Shown: positions 17,359 through 26,194 of the stretch, piece after piece
Numbering within the stretch: the stretch's first letter is position 1
Layout of the letters: every line of letters starts with the position of its first letter
DNA from: Microbacterium sp. Root166
Lineage (GTDB): Bacteria; Actinomycetota; Actinomycetes; Actinomycetales; Microbacteriaceae
Direction of reading: 5' to 3'
Assembly (NCBI RefSeq): GCF_001427145.1
Contig: NZ_LMGL01000002.1
Coordinates: forward strand, 62,001 to 126,000
Length of the DNA stretch: 64,000 nt
The notes under the pieces: generated by a model
What the model was told of the DNA's origin: nothing
The model's database searches: none
The model's input: only the letters and a program-made list of their open reading frames with translations
Program-made: the position numbers and the translations under genes

Positions 17359-19143
17359 ATGACGACCCGCAGCACCCGAAGCCCCCGCCGACGCACCGTC
17401 GTCGCGTTGGCCGTCGTGCTCGCCGTCCTGGCGGGTTTCACCGTCCGCCTCGTCGACATCCAGGTCGTGAACGCGGACGAGCACGTGTCGGACTCGCTCG
17501 AGCGCGCCTTCCAGGGATCGCAGGTGCTGCACGGCACGCGCGGCCAGATCATCGACTCGACGGGCCAGACCCTCGCGAGCAGCGTGCTGCTGTACGACTG
17601 CCAGATCTCGCCGCAGCTCGTGAGCCAGATCGACGGCGACATCGAAGCAGGCACCTCCAGCTCCCGCCCGTGGTCCGAGGTCTCCGAGGACGTCGCAGAG
17701 ATCATCGGGCGGACTCCCGACGAGGTGCGTGCGATCGTCGCCGACGAATTGGCGGTCAACCCCGAGTCCGAGTTCGCCTATCTCGCGAAGGGCATCAGCA
17801 CGCAGCAGTACCGCGATCTGGCGGAGCTCGGGGCGAACTACATCGCCTGCCTGCAGCACCCGGCCCGCGCGTATCCGGACGGAGCCGTCGCCGGCAACAT
17901 CGTCGGCTTCGTGGGCACCGACGGCCAGCCTCTCGAAGGACTCGAGAAGACGTACGACGACTGCCTCTCGGCCACGAGCGGTGCGCTCGCGTACCAGCAG
18001 GGCAAGGACGGCGTGGTCATCCCCGGCACGGTGCGCGAGCAGCCCGCCGTCGACGGCGGCACGCTGGAGCTGACCATCAACCGCGACCTGCAGTGGTACC
18101 TGCAGCAGCTCATCGGCGAGCAGGTCCAGAACATGGCCGCACAGAGCGGATCGATCCTTGTGGTCGAGGTCGCCACGGGCAAGATCAGGGCCGCCGCCGA
18201 ATACCCCACGGTCGACCCCAACGCCGTCGACAGCTCGGCCGAGGGCGACCGCGGCAGCCGCATCTTCCGGGGAACCTTCGAGCCGGGCTCCACGTTCAAG
18301 TCGCTCACCGCGGCCACCGTGATCGACGCCGGCGGGCAGACGCCGCTGTCGACCGTGACGGCCTCCGGCCGGGAGACGTTCGCCAACGGCGCCCGCGTCA
18401 ACGACGCGTTCGGCCACCCCGCGTACGAGTACACGCTCACCGGCGTGCTGGTGGACAGCTCGAACGCGGGCATCTCGAAGTTCAGCGAGAAAGTCAGCGC
18501 CCAGACGCGCTACGACTACTTCAAGAAGTTCGGCATCGGCGAAGGCACCGACACCGGCTACCCCGGCGAGGAGAAGGGTCTCATCCACCCGGTCGAGGAC
18601 TGGGGTGCCCAGACCACCTACAACACGTCGTTCGGACAGGCTCTCACCACGACGATGCCCGAGCTCGCCGGCGCCTATGCCGCCATCGCGAACGACGGCG
18701 TGCGCATGCCGCTCTCGCTCGTCGAGTCCTGCACGGCGGCCGACGGCACCGTGGTGCGTCCCGAGCTCGCCGACCCGGTGCAGGTCCTGAGCGCCGGAAC
18801 TGCCCAGCAGGTGCGCAGCATGCTCGAGAACGTCTTCGTGCAGGCCGGCTACTCGAAGTCCGTGGCGACGTCGGGCTACCGGCTCGCCGGCAAGACGGGA
18901 ACGGGCGAGAAGTCGGACGGGAACGGCGGCTACAAGGCGGGCGTGTACTACACGACGATGGTCGGCTTCGCGCCGGCCGACGACCCCGAGTACGTCGTCG
19001 TCGTGACCATGGACGAGCCGACGAAGGTAACATCGTCAGCGGCCAACGCGACCGCGTTCCAGAGGGCGATGACACAGGTGCTCAAGACCTATCGCGTCCT
19101 TCCCGCGACGTCGGCGCCGGAGCTGCTGCCCAAATTCGGGTGA
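17359..19143 (+). CDS. ftsI: Penicillin-binding protein 3 / FtsI, septal transpeptidase
   Basis: Class B PBP of 594 residues that crosslinks septal peptidoglycan with FtsW. One membrane helix near 13-31, a pedestal region starting near GTRGQIIDSTGQTLA, then the transpeptidase domain with all three active-site motifs: STFK (nucleophile about 311), SSN (about 367-369) and KTGT (about 512-515). There is no C-terminal PASTA domain. It starts four bases after ftsL. murE, which usually follows, is absent: murF starts 23 bases after the stop. Confidence 0.95.
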   Translation: MTTRSTRSPRRRTVVALAVVLAVLAGFTVRLVDIQVVNADEHVSDSLERAFQGSQVLHGTRGQIIDSTGQTLASSVLLYDCQISPQLVSQIDGDIEAGTSSSRPWSEVSEDVAEIIGRTPDEVRAIVADELAVNPESEFAYLAKGISTQQYRDLAELGANYIACLQHPARAYPDGAVAGNIVGFVGTDGQPLEGLEKTYDDCLSATSGALAYQQGKDGVVIPGTVREQPAVDGGTLELTINRDLQWYLQQLIGEQVQNMAAQSGSILVVEVATGKIRAAAEYPTVDPNAVDSSAEGDRGSRIFRGTFEPGSTFKSLTAATVIDAGGQTPLSTVTASGRETFANGARVNDAFGHPAYEYTLTGVLVDSSNAGISKFSEKVSAQTRYDYFKKFGIGEGTDTGYPGEEKGLIHPVEDWGAQTTYNTSFGQALTTTMPELAGAYAAIANDGVRMPLSLVESCTAADGTVVRPELADPVQVLSAGTAQQVRSMLENVFVQAGYSKSVATSGYRLAGKTGTGEKSDGNGGYKAGVYYTTMVGFAPADDPEYVVVVTMDEPTKVTSSAANATAFQRAMTQVLKTYRVLPATSAPELLPKFG

Positions 19144-19166
19144 CACTCCCTTCTGCCGGAGAACTC

Positions 19167-20585
19167 ATGATCGCCCTCACCATCACCCGACTCGCCCATG
19201 CCCTCGCGGGAGAGGTCCACCTCGCGCCGGGCGACACGCCCGACACTCTGATCTCGGGCGTGGTCGACACCGACTCGCGCCTCATCGAGCCGGGCGGCGT
19301 CTTCGTCGCCAAGCCCGGTGAGGAGACCGACGGTCACCGGTTCGTCGATGCCGCCGTGGCTCGCGGCGCCGCCGTGGCCGTCGTCGAGCACGTCGTGCAG
19401 ACCGAGACGCCCGTGACGCAGCTCGTCGTCTCCGACGCCGTCGGCGCGCTGGCCGAGCTGGCCCGTCATGTCGTGGCGTCGGTTCGGGATGCCGGAGCCC
19501 TGCGGGTCGTGGGCATCACGGGGTCCAACGGCAAGACCACCACCAAGAACCTGCTCGCGCGGATCCTGGAGGGCGAGGGCGAGACGGTGTCACCCAAGGC
19601 CTCGTTCAACAACGAGGTCGGCGCTCCGCTGACCATGCTGCGCGTCACCGAGCGCACCGAGTTCCTGGTGAGCGAGTTCGGCGCGAGCGCGCCGGGCGAG
19701 ATCGCGCGACTGGCCGGCCTGGTCGACCCCGACATCGGGGTGGTGCTCATGGTCGGCATGGCGCACGCCGGAGGCTTCGGGGGCATCGAGGCCACCTTCG
19801 CCGCGAAGTCGGAGCTCGTCCGCGCCATCCGTCCCGGCGGTGTCGCCATCCTCAACGCCGACGACGCCCGCGTGGCCGCCATGGCGCCGATCGCGGCGGA
19901 GCGCGATGTCGCGGTGCGCTGGTTCGGCCGCGGTGCGGACGCCGATGTGCGTGCCGACGACGTCGTCGTGACGGCATCCGGAACCACCTGCGTGGTGACC
20001 GCCGACGGCGTCTCCGCGCCGCTGCGGCTTCGCGTGCTCGGCGAGCACCACGTCATGAACGCCCTGGCGGCGATCGCCGCGGCGACCTCGCTCGGGGTCT
20101 CGCTGGCCGACTGCATCGCTCGCCTCGAGACGGTCGAGATCGCGGAGCGCTGGCGCATGCAGCCGCTCGGCTCGGACCGCGTGCGGATCATCAACGACGC
20201 CTACAACGCCAGCCCGGACTCGATGGCGGCCGCGCTGCGCACCCTCGCGCAGATCACGGGGCCGGATGAGCGCACGGTCGCCGTCCTCGGCGCGATGAGC
20301 GAACTCGGCGAGCACGCCGAGGAGGAGCACGATCGTGTCGGCCTCCTCGCCGTCCGCCTGGGTATCAAGCGGATCGTCGTGGTCGGCCAGGACGCACGGC
20401 GCATGTACCTCGAAGCCGTCGCACAGGGATCGTGGGACGCCGAGGCGATCTTCTTCGCGACCGCAGACGAGGCCTTCGACTACCTCCAGGGCGAGCTGCG
20501 CGACGGCGATCGTGTGCTCGTGAAGTCATCCAACTCGGCGGGACTGCGGTTCCTCGGCGATCGTCTGGGAGAATCGTTCTCGTGA
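19167..20585 (+). CDS. murF: UDP-MurNAc-tripeptide:D-Ala-D-Ala ligase
   Basis: ATP-dependent cytoplasmic ligase of 472 residues that completes the UDP-MurNAc-pentapeptide. Seen: ATP loop GITGSNGKTTTKNLL, SFNNEVGAPLT, EFGASAPGEI, NDAYNASPDSM and VLGAMSELG, which mark MurF rather than MurE. ATG 19167 with CGGAGAA upstream is preferred to the longer open frame. The stop overlaps the mraY start as GTGA. The preceding ligase gene murE is missing from this position. Confidence 0.95.
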   Translation: MIALTITRLAHALAGEVHLAPGDTPDTLISGVVDTDSRLIEPGGVFVAKPGEETDGHRFVDAAVARGAAVAVVEHVVQTETPVTQLVVSDAVGALAELARHVVASVRDAGALRVVGITGSNGKTTTKNLLARILEGEGETVSPKASFNNEVGAPLTMLRVTERTEFLVSEFGASAPGEIARLAGLVDPDIGVVLMVGMAHAGGFGGIEATFAAKSELVRAIRPGGVAILNADDARVAAMAPIAAERDVAVRWFGRGADADVRADDVVVTASGTTCVVTADGVSAPLRLRVLGEHHVMNALAAIAAATSLGVSLADCIARLETVEIAERWRMQPLGSDRVRIINDAYNASPDSMAAALRTLAQITGPDERTVAVLGAMSELGEHAEEEHDRVGLLAVRLGIKRIVVVGQDARRMYLEAVAQGSWDAEAIFFATADEAFDYLQGELRDGDRVLVKSSNSAGLRFLGDRLGESFS

Positions 20586-21694
20586 GATCACTCCTGACGG
20601 CCGCAGCGATCTCGCTGGCATTCACGCTCTTCCTGACCCCGGTCTTCCTGCGGCTGTTCCGCAAGTGGGGCTGGGGGCAGGTGATCCGCACCCCCGAAGA
20701 CATCCGCAACCCGAACCACCACGCCAAGCGCGGCACGCCCACGATGGGCGGAACGATCTTCATCGTCGGCACGATCGTCGGCTACGTCATCGGCGGCTAC
20801 GTCGGAGGCAACCCCCCGACGATCTCGGGCCTGCTCGTCGTCTGGATGATGGTCGGCTTCGGCGTCGTCGGCTTCATCGACGACTACATGAAGGTGCGCA
20901 GTCAGCGCAGCCTGGGTCTGAGCGGCTGGCGCAAGATCGTGGGGCAGATCCTCGTGGTCGTGCCGTTCGGCATCGTGGCGCTGAATTTCCCCAACGTGTG
21001 GGGCGAGACCCCCGCGTCGCCGTACATCTCGATCTTCCGCGACATCCCCGTGCTGTCGTTCATGGCGCTAGGTCCCATCCTCGGCTGGCTGCTCTATCTC
21101 GCGTGGGTCGGCTTCATCGGCGTGGCGACGTCGAACTCGGTCAATCTCGCCGACGGCCTCGACGGGCTCGCGGCCGGCGCCGGGATCTTCGTCACGGGCG
21201 CGTACAGCCTCATCGCCTTCTGGCAGTTCAACCAGGCGTGCTGGGGCGGCGAGGGCCTCTCTCCGGGAGCGCTGTCGGCGTGCTATCCGACGCCCAACCC
21301 GTTCGACCTCGCGATCGTGTCGGCGTCGTTCGTCGGCGCCCTCGTCGGCTTCCTGTGGTGGAACGCGCCGAAGGCGCAGGTCTTCATGGGCGACGTCGGG
21401 TCGATGGCGATCGGCGGCGTCCTCGCCGCCATGGCGATCCTCACCCGCACCGAGATCCTGCTCGTGCTCGTCGCCGGCGTCTACGTCATCCCGACCGGCT
21501 CGGTGATCCTGCAGCGGCTGTACTTCAAGGCCACGCGGGGAAAGCGGCTGTTCCTCATGAGTCCGCTGCACCACCACCTGGAGATGCGCGGCTGGTCCGA
21601 GATCTCGATCGTCGTGCGCATGTGGATCGTCGCGGGCCTTCTCGCCGTGTCGGGCGTCGGGTTCTTCTACGTCGAATGGCTCTCCCAGACATGA
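20582..21694 (+). CDS. mraY: Phospho-MurNAc-pentapeptide translocase
   Basis: Polytopic membrane enzyme of 370 residues that moves phospho-MurNAc-pentapeptide onto undecaprenyl phosphate to make lipid I. Visible: KRGTPTMGGTIF, GFIDDYMK, NSVNLADGLDGLAAG and MSPLHHHLEMRGWSE, covering the catalytic aspartates and the histidine motif. GTG 20582 overlaps the murF stop; the ATGA at the end overlaps murD. About ten hydrophobic segments fit the family fold. Confidence 0.96.
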   Translation: MRSLLTAAAISLAFTLFLTPVFLRLFRKWGWGQVIRTPEDIRNPNHHAKRGTPTMGGTIFIVGTIVGYVIGGYVGGNPPTISGLLVVWMMVGFGVVGFIDDYMKVRSQRSLGLSGWRKIVGQILVVVPFGIVALNFPNVWGETPASPYISIFRDIPVLSFMALGPILGWLLYLAWVGFIGVATSNSVNLADGLDGLAAGAGIFVTGAYSLIAFWQFNQACWGGEGLSPGALSACYPTPNPFDLAIVSASFVGALVGFLWWNAPKAQVFMGDVGSMAIGGVLAAMAILTRTEILLVLVAGVYVIPTGSVILQRLYFKATRGKRLFLMSPLHHHLEMRGWSEISIVVRMWIVAGLLAVSGVGFFYVEWLSQT

Positions 21695-23232
21695 CCGCAG
21701 AACGCCTGCAGGCCCTCACGAGCTGGTACGCGGACTGGAAGGGCCTGCGCGTCGCCGTGCTCGGGCTCTCGGTGACCGGATTCTCGGTGGCCGACACGCT
21801 CGCGGAACTCGGCGCCGACGTGCTCGTGGTGAGCGAGCGCGCCGACGAGGAGTACGCCCGCCTCATCCCGGTGATCGGCGCGCGCCTGTGGACGGGGCCG
21901 CTCGAGACGGTGCCGCAGGAACTGGTCGACTTCGCGCCCGACGTCGTCGTCGCCTCACCGGGCTTCGCGCCGGGGCATCCGCTCATCGCCTGGGTGCGGG
22001 AATCGGATGCCGCGCTCTGGGGCGACATCGAACTGGCGTGGCGCGTGCGCGACAAGGTGACGCGGGCCGACGGTCGTCCGGCGGACTGGATCCTGATCAC
22101 CGGCACCAACGGCAAGACGACCACCACACGCCTCACCGCAGCCATGCTCGTCGCCGGGGGAGTGCGCGCGGCCCCGGTCGGCAACATCGGCACCCCGATC
22201 CTCGACGCCGTGCGCGACCCGGGCGGCTTCGACGCCCTCGTCGTCGAGCTCTCCAGCCACCAGCTCTGGTACCTGGGTCTGCAGGACGGGGCGGAGCCCG
22301 TCTCGCCGCACGCGGCGGTGTGCCTGAACCTCGCCGACGACCACCTCGAGTGGCACGGTTCCTTCGAGGCCTATCGCGAGGCGAAGGCGCACGTCTACGA
22401 CAACACCCGCGTCGCGTGCGTCTACAACAAGGCGGATGACGCGACCCGGGAGATGGTCGAAGAGGCCGAGGTCGTCGACGGCGCGCGCGCCATCGGATTC
22501 GACCTCGGTGTACCGGGGCCCAGCGACCTCGGCGTGGTGGACGGGATCCTCGTCGACCGCGCCTTCCTCGAGGACCGCCGCACGAGCGCCCTCGAGCTGA
22601 CGACCGTCGACGAGCTCGCCGAGCTCGGCCTGTCGGCACCGCACATGGCGGCGAACGTGCTGGCCGCTGCCGCGCTCGCCCGCTCGCTCGACGTGGCTCC
22701 GGCCGACGTGCGGCAGGCGCTGCGCGGGTTCCGGCTGGATCCTCACCGCATCGAGGTCGTCGCCCGGCAGCACGGCGTCACGTGGGTCGACGACTCGAAG
22801 GCGACGAACCCCCACGCCGCGGCATCCTCCCTCACCGCCTACCCGGGCGCGGTGTGGATCGTGGGCGGACTGCTCAAGGGCGTGGACATCTCCGACCTGG
22901 TGGCCGGCCGCGGCGCGCGATCCAAGGCGGCCATCGTCATCGGCGTCGACCGGGCGGCCGTCGTCGAGGCGTTCTCGCGACACGCGCCGGGGGTGCCCGT
23001 GTTCGAGGTCGACGCCGGTGACACTGAAGAGGTCATGACGCGTGTCGTCGAGCTGGCAGCGGGGATCGCGCGTGACGGGGACGTGGTGCTTCTCGCCCCC
23101 GCCGCGGCATCGTTCGACCAGTTCGCCTCATACGCGGACCGAGGGCGGCGATTCGCGGCAGCGGTGAGGGAACGATTGGGAACGGGGGCCGGCGATGAGC
23201 ACGACCGCACGGACCCCTCCGACCCCGCCTGA
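21691..23232 (+). CDS. murD: UDP-MurNAc-L-alanine:D-glutamate ligase
   Basis: Cytoplasmic Mur ligase of 513 residues. Features: an N-terminal nucleotide fold (VAVLGLSVTGFSVADTL), ATP loop ITGTNGKTTTTRL, VELSSHQLWYL, LADDHLEWHG, RLDPHRIEVV and DDSKATNPHAA. ATG 21691 overlaps the mraY stop by four bases. The 3' end overlaps ftsW by 38 bases, an unusually long overlap for this cluster, which suggests strong translational coupling. Confidence 0.95.
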   Translation: MTAERLQALTSWYADWKGLRVAVLGLSVTGFSVADTLAELGADVLVVSERADEEYARLIPVIGARLWTGPLETVPQELVDFAPDVVVASPGFAPGHPLIAWVRESDAALWGDIELAWRVRDKVTRADGRPADWILITGTNGKTTTTRLTAAMLVAGGVRAAPVGNIGTPILDAVRDPGGFDALVVELSSHQLWYLGLQDGAEPVSPHAAVCLNLADDHLEWHGSFEAYREAKAHVYDNTRVACVYNKADDATREMVEEAEVVDGARAIGFDLGVPGPSDLGVVDGILVDRAFLEDRRTSALELTTVDELAELGLSAPHMAANVLAAAALARSLDVAPADVRQALRGFRLDPHRIEVVARQHGVTWVDDSKATNPHAAASSLTAYPGAVWIVGGLLKGVDISDLVAGRGARSKAAIVIGVDRAAVVEAFSRHAPGVPVFEVDAGDTEEVMTRVVELAAGIARDGDVVLLAPAAASFDQFASYADRGRRFAAAVRERLGTGAGDEHDRTDPSDPA

Positions 23233-24475
23233 TCCCGCCGCCCGGCGCGGCCTGGCCGCCCGGGTCTCGCTGGGACGCATGTTCGCGCCGGTTCCGAGCG
23301 AGTTCCTCCTGATCTCCTCGACGGCGCTGCTGCTGACGTTCTTCGGGCTGGCGATGATCCTCTCCGCGACGTCCGCCGTCGCCACGGCCGCCGGAGAGCC
23401 CCCGTACGACGCGGTGCTCAAGCAGGCCCTGTTCGCCATGATCGGCATCCCGCTCATGTTCGTGGCCAGCAGATTCCCGCTGTCGTTCTGGAAGCGCATC
23501 GCGTGGCCCGCCCTGATCTTCGCGATCGCCTTCCAGCTGCTGGTGTTCACGCCGCTGGGGCACGGCGCGGACGGCAACCGCAACTGGATCATCATCGGAG
23601 GCTTTCAGGCTCAGCCGTCCGAATTCCTGAAGCTGGCTCTCGCCCTGTGGGTCGCCTACGTCCTGTTCCGCAAGCAGACGCTGCTGAGCAAGTGGCAGCA
23701 CGTGTTCATTCCGCTGGTTCCGGTCGCGGCACTGGCCATCGTCACGGTGCTCGCAGGCAGGGACCTGGGCACGGCGATGATCCTCGTGCTGGTCGTGCTC
23801 GGCGCGCTCTTCTTCTCGGGGGTCAAGTTCCGGATCTTCGTGATCCCCGCGATCCTCGCCGCCATCGCCGTGGCCGTCCTCGCCGTCACGAGTCCCGACC
23901 GCATGCGCAGGTTCCTGAGCTTCCTGAACCCCAACTGCCTCGACGACTACTTCAACGACTGCTACCAGCCGCTGCACGGGATCTGGGGGCTCGCCAACGG
24001 CGGGATCTTCGGACTCGGACTGGGCAATTCGCGCGAGAAGTACGACTGGCTGCCGGCCGCCGCAAACGACTACATCTTCGCCATCGTCGGCGAGGAGGTC
24101 GGACTGATCGGCTGCATCGTCGTGCTCGGCCTGTTCGCGCTGTTCGCGGTCGGCGCGTTCCACGTCATCCGCAAGACCGATGACCCGTTCGTCCGAATCG
24201 CCGCCGGCGGCATCACCGTCTGGGTCGTGGGCCAGGCCCTGATCAACATCGGCGTCGTGCTGCGGGTGTTCCCCGTCCTCGGCGTCCCCCTCCCGTTCAT
24301 GTCCCAGGGCGGTACCTCGCTGCTCTCGGTGCTCATCGCCTGCGGCGTGCTGCTCTCGTTCGCCCGCACGCTGCCTGCCGCCGTCGCGCGACGTGAAGCG
24401 GCGATCCAGCAGGCCCGCGCGGCCCGCGCCAAGCGAGACGCCCGCGCGGCACGTCAGACCGTCTCCGTGCGCTGA
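23195..24475 (+). CDS. ftsW: FtsW, lipid II polymerase of the divisome
   Basis: SEDS-family membrane protein of 426 residues and the peptidoglycan glycosyltransferase partner of FtsI. A short basic/Pro-rich N-terminus precedes about ten membrane segments. Visible: GADGNRNWIIIGGFQAQPSE, GRDLGTAMIL, a loop with QPLHGIWGLANGG, GNSREKYDWLPAAANDYIFA and PLPFMSQGGTS. The C-terminus is Arg/Ala-rich and cytoplasmic. ATG 23195 lies inside murD. Downstream, a repeat-bearing gap separates it from murG. Confidence 0.95.
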   Translation: MSTTARTPPTPPDPAARRGLAARVSLGRMFAPVPSEFLLISSTALLLTFFGLAMILSATSAVATAAGEPPYDAVLKQALFAMIGIPLMFVASRFPLSFWKRIAWPALIFAIAFQLLVFTPLGHGADGNRNWIIIGGFQAQPSEFLKLALALWVAYVLFRKQTLLSKWQHVFIPLVPVAALAIVTVLAGRDLGTAMILVLVVLGALFFSGVKFRIFVIPAILAAIAVAVLAVTSPDRMRRFLSFLNPNCLDDYFNDCYQPLHGIWGLANGGIFGLGLGNSREKYDWLPAAANDYIFAIVGEEVGLIGCIVVLGLFALFAVGAFHVIRKTDDPFVRIAAGGITVWVVGQALINIGVVLRVFPVLGVPLPFMSQGGTSLLSVLIACGVLLSFARTLPAAVARREAAIQQARAARAKRDARAARQTVSVR

Positions 24476-24489
24476 CTCCGGTCAACTCG

Positions 24490-24555
24490 CGAGAATCAGC
24501 GCAGCGTCCGAGAATCAGTGCGCCGCACCGCTTCTCGGGCGCTGGAGCGATTCTC
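24490..24555. repeat. GAGAATC direct/inverted repeat cluster between ftsW and murG
   Basis: CGAGAATCAGCGC (24490-24502) is repeated as CGAGAATCAGTGC (24509-24521), 19 bases apart; GATTCTC (24549-24555) is the inverted half, and CTTCTCGGGCGCTGG (from 24531) is a partial inverted copy. It sits 54 bases or more before murG. Role unknown: operator or hairpin. Confidence 0.6.
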
Positions 24556-24596
24556 ACGGGAGGGGAGGGGCAGCAGGTCGCTTCCCGTGCTCGGGC

Positions 24597-24602
24597 TAGG
24601 CT
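24597..24602 (+). promoter_or_regulatory. Leaderless-type -10 for murG
   Basis: TAGGCT ends six bases before GTG 24609, so murG can be transcribed independently of ftsW. Confidence 0.6.
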
Positions 24603-24608
24603 CTCGGG

Positions 24609-25697
24609 GTGACGACGTATCTTCTCGCCGGCGGCGGCACGGCCGGCCACGTCAACCCGCTGCTGGCCGTGGCCGACGCGCTCAAGGCGCGTGAGCCCGA
24701 CGCCGAGGTGCTCGTCCTCGGCACCCGCGAGGGCCTCGAAGCCCGCCTGGTGCCCGAGCGCGGCTACGAGCTGCTGTTCGTCGACAAGGTGCCGTTCCCG
24801 CGGCGTCCGAACCGCGCCGCGGCAGCGTTCCCGGTGCAGTTCCCTCGTGCCATCGCCCAGGTCCGCGCGCATATCGCCGAGCGGGGCGTCGACGTCGTCG
24901 TCGGCTTCGGCGGCTACGCCTCGGCGCCCGCTTACGTGGCCGCGCGCCGTGCGCGGGTGCCGTTCGTGGTGCACGAGGCCAATGCGCGGCCCGGGCTCGC
25001 CAACGTCCTGGGCGCCCGCTCGGCGGCGCGCGTCGGCGTCGCCTTCGAAGGGACGCCGCTCAAGCGCTCGCGCGTGGTCGGGATGCCCCTGCGCCGCGAG
25101 ATCGTCGAGCTCGACCGTGAGGCACTCCGCGCCGAGGCCGCGGCCCACTTCGGATTGGATGCCGATCGCCCGGTGCTTCTCGTCTTCGGCGGCTCGCTCG
25201 GCGCGCTGCGCCTGAACACAGCCTTCGGCGAGGGGCACAATGCAGGGTGGCGCGACGTGCTGCGCGTCGGGTGGCAGCTGCTCCACGTCACCGGTGAACG
25301 CTCGAGCCTCGCCGATCCCGGCGAGCCCGGCTACGCGCTGCGCCGCTACGTCGACCGGATGGACCTCGCATTCGCTCTCGCCGACGTCATCGTCTCCCGC
25401 GCCGGTGCGGCCACGGTGAGCGAGATCAGCGCCCTCGGGATTCCTGCCGTGTACGTGCCCTACGCAGTCGGCAACGGCGAGCAGGCGCTCAACGCGGCGG
25501 CAGCAGTGAGGGCCGGTGCGGCGATCATCATTCCGGATGCCGAGTTCACCATCGACCGCGTGGTGTCCGAGGTCGTGCCGCTCCTGACCGACGAGGCGCG
25601 GCGCACGGCGATGACCGAGGCCGCGGCATCCGTCGGCACGCGCACCGGCACCGAGAACGTCGTCGAGCTCATCGACGAGGCGCTCGGGCGGCGCTGA
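24609..25697 (+). CDS. murG: UDP-GlcNAc:lipid I N-acetylglucosaminyltransferase
   Basis: GT-B glycosyltransferase of 362 residues on the inner membrane face that converts lipid I to lipid II. Visible: LLAGGGTAGHVNPLLAVAD at the start, GFGGYASAPAY, VHEANARPGLAN, VFGGSLGALRLN, SRAGAATVSEISA and PYAVGNGEQALNA, covering both nucleotide-sugar motifs. GTG 24609 follows a leaderless promoter. Its stop is four bases from the stop of the convergent GntR gene. Confidence 0.96.
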   Translation: MTTYLLAGGGTAGHVNPLLAVADALKAREPDAEVLVLGTREGLEARLVPERGYELLFVDKVPFPRRPNRAAAAFPVQFPRAIAQVRAHIAERGVDVVVGFGGYASAPAYVAARRARVPFVVHEANARPGLANVLGARSAARVGVAFEGTPLKRSRVVGMPLRREIVELDREALRAEAAAHFGLDADRPVLLVFGGSLGALRLNTAFGEGHNAGWRDVLRVGWQLLHVTGERSSLADPGEPGYALRRYVDRMDLAFALADVIVSRAGAATVSEISALGIPAVYVPYAVGNGEQALNAAAAVRAGAAIIIPDAEFTIDRVVSEVVPLLTDEARRTAMTEAAASVGTRTGTENVVELIDEALGRR

Positions 25698-25701
25698 GGG
25701 G

Positions 25702-26076
25702 TCAGGCGGAGGCGACGTCTCCGCCGCCGCGCAGGGCGGCCGCGACGAGTGCGAGGGCTTCGTCGGCGTCCATGCGCAGCGCCCGGATCTGCTCGGCGAA
25801 CGCGGCCGCCGCCTGCTGTGCCTGCTGACGCGTGGGGTCGCCGGTGAACGCGACGAACGTGCCGTTGCGTCCGCGCGTCTCGATGAGCGTGGATGCCTCG
25901 AGCTCGCGGTACGCGCGTGCGACGGTGCCCGGCGCGATGCCGAGGTCCTCGGCAAGGCGCCGCACGGTCGGCAGGCGATCGCCCGGGGTGAGCTCGCCGG
26001 ACGTCATGGCATCGACCAGCCCGGCGCGCAGCTGCTCGAACGGCGGAACGTGCGACGCGGGGTCGATGACGATCAT
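25702..26076 (-). CDS. GntR-family transcriptional regulator, YtrA-like
   Basis: A 124-residue repressor-type protein with an N-terminal winged helix (LTPGDRLPTVRRLAEDLGIAPGTVARAYREL) written across residues 34-64 and only a short C-terminal helix region, as in the YtrA subgroup. ATG 26076 is preferred over TTG 26103, which falls in the putative operator. The gene is inserted backwards between murG and murC, splitting the dcw cluster. YtrA regulators normally sit beside ABC transporters; none is here. The palindrome upstream could control this gene and murC together. Confidence 0.85.
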   Translation of the reverse strand: MIVIDPASHVPPFEQLRAGLVDAMTSGELTPGDRLPTVRRLAEDLGIAPGTVARAYRELEASTLIETRGRNGTFVAFTGDPTRQQAQQAAAAFAEQIRALRMDADEALALVAAALRGGGDVASA

Positions 26077-26097
26077 CGCCCTATCGTGTCGCCACGC

Positions 26098-26111
26098 TGA
26101 CAATGTGTCAA
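26098..26111 (-). promoter_or_regulatory. Palindromic operator candidate at GntR/murC intergenic region
   Basis: TGACA-ATG-TGTCA at 26098-26110 is a perfect 5+5 inverted repeat, and the minus strand reads TTGACA at 26106-26111, a -35 hexamer. Its place suggests GntR autoregulation; murC starts 84 bases to the right. Confidence 0.5.
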
Positions 26112-26194
26112 TACAAAACGCCGCTGGCCCGGACGGCCTGCCGACAGCGCGCCGGGGCCGCGGGGACGGTCACCCAACTTAGGATTGACGGGTC

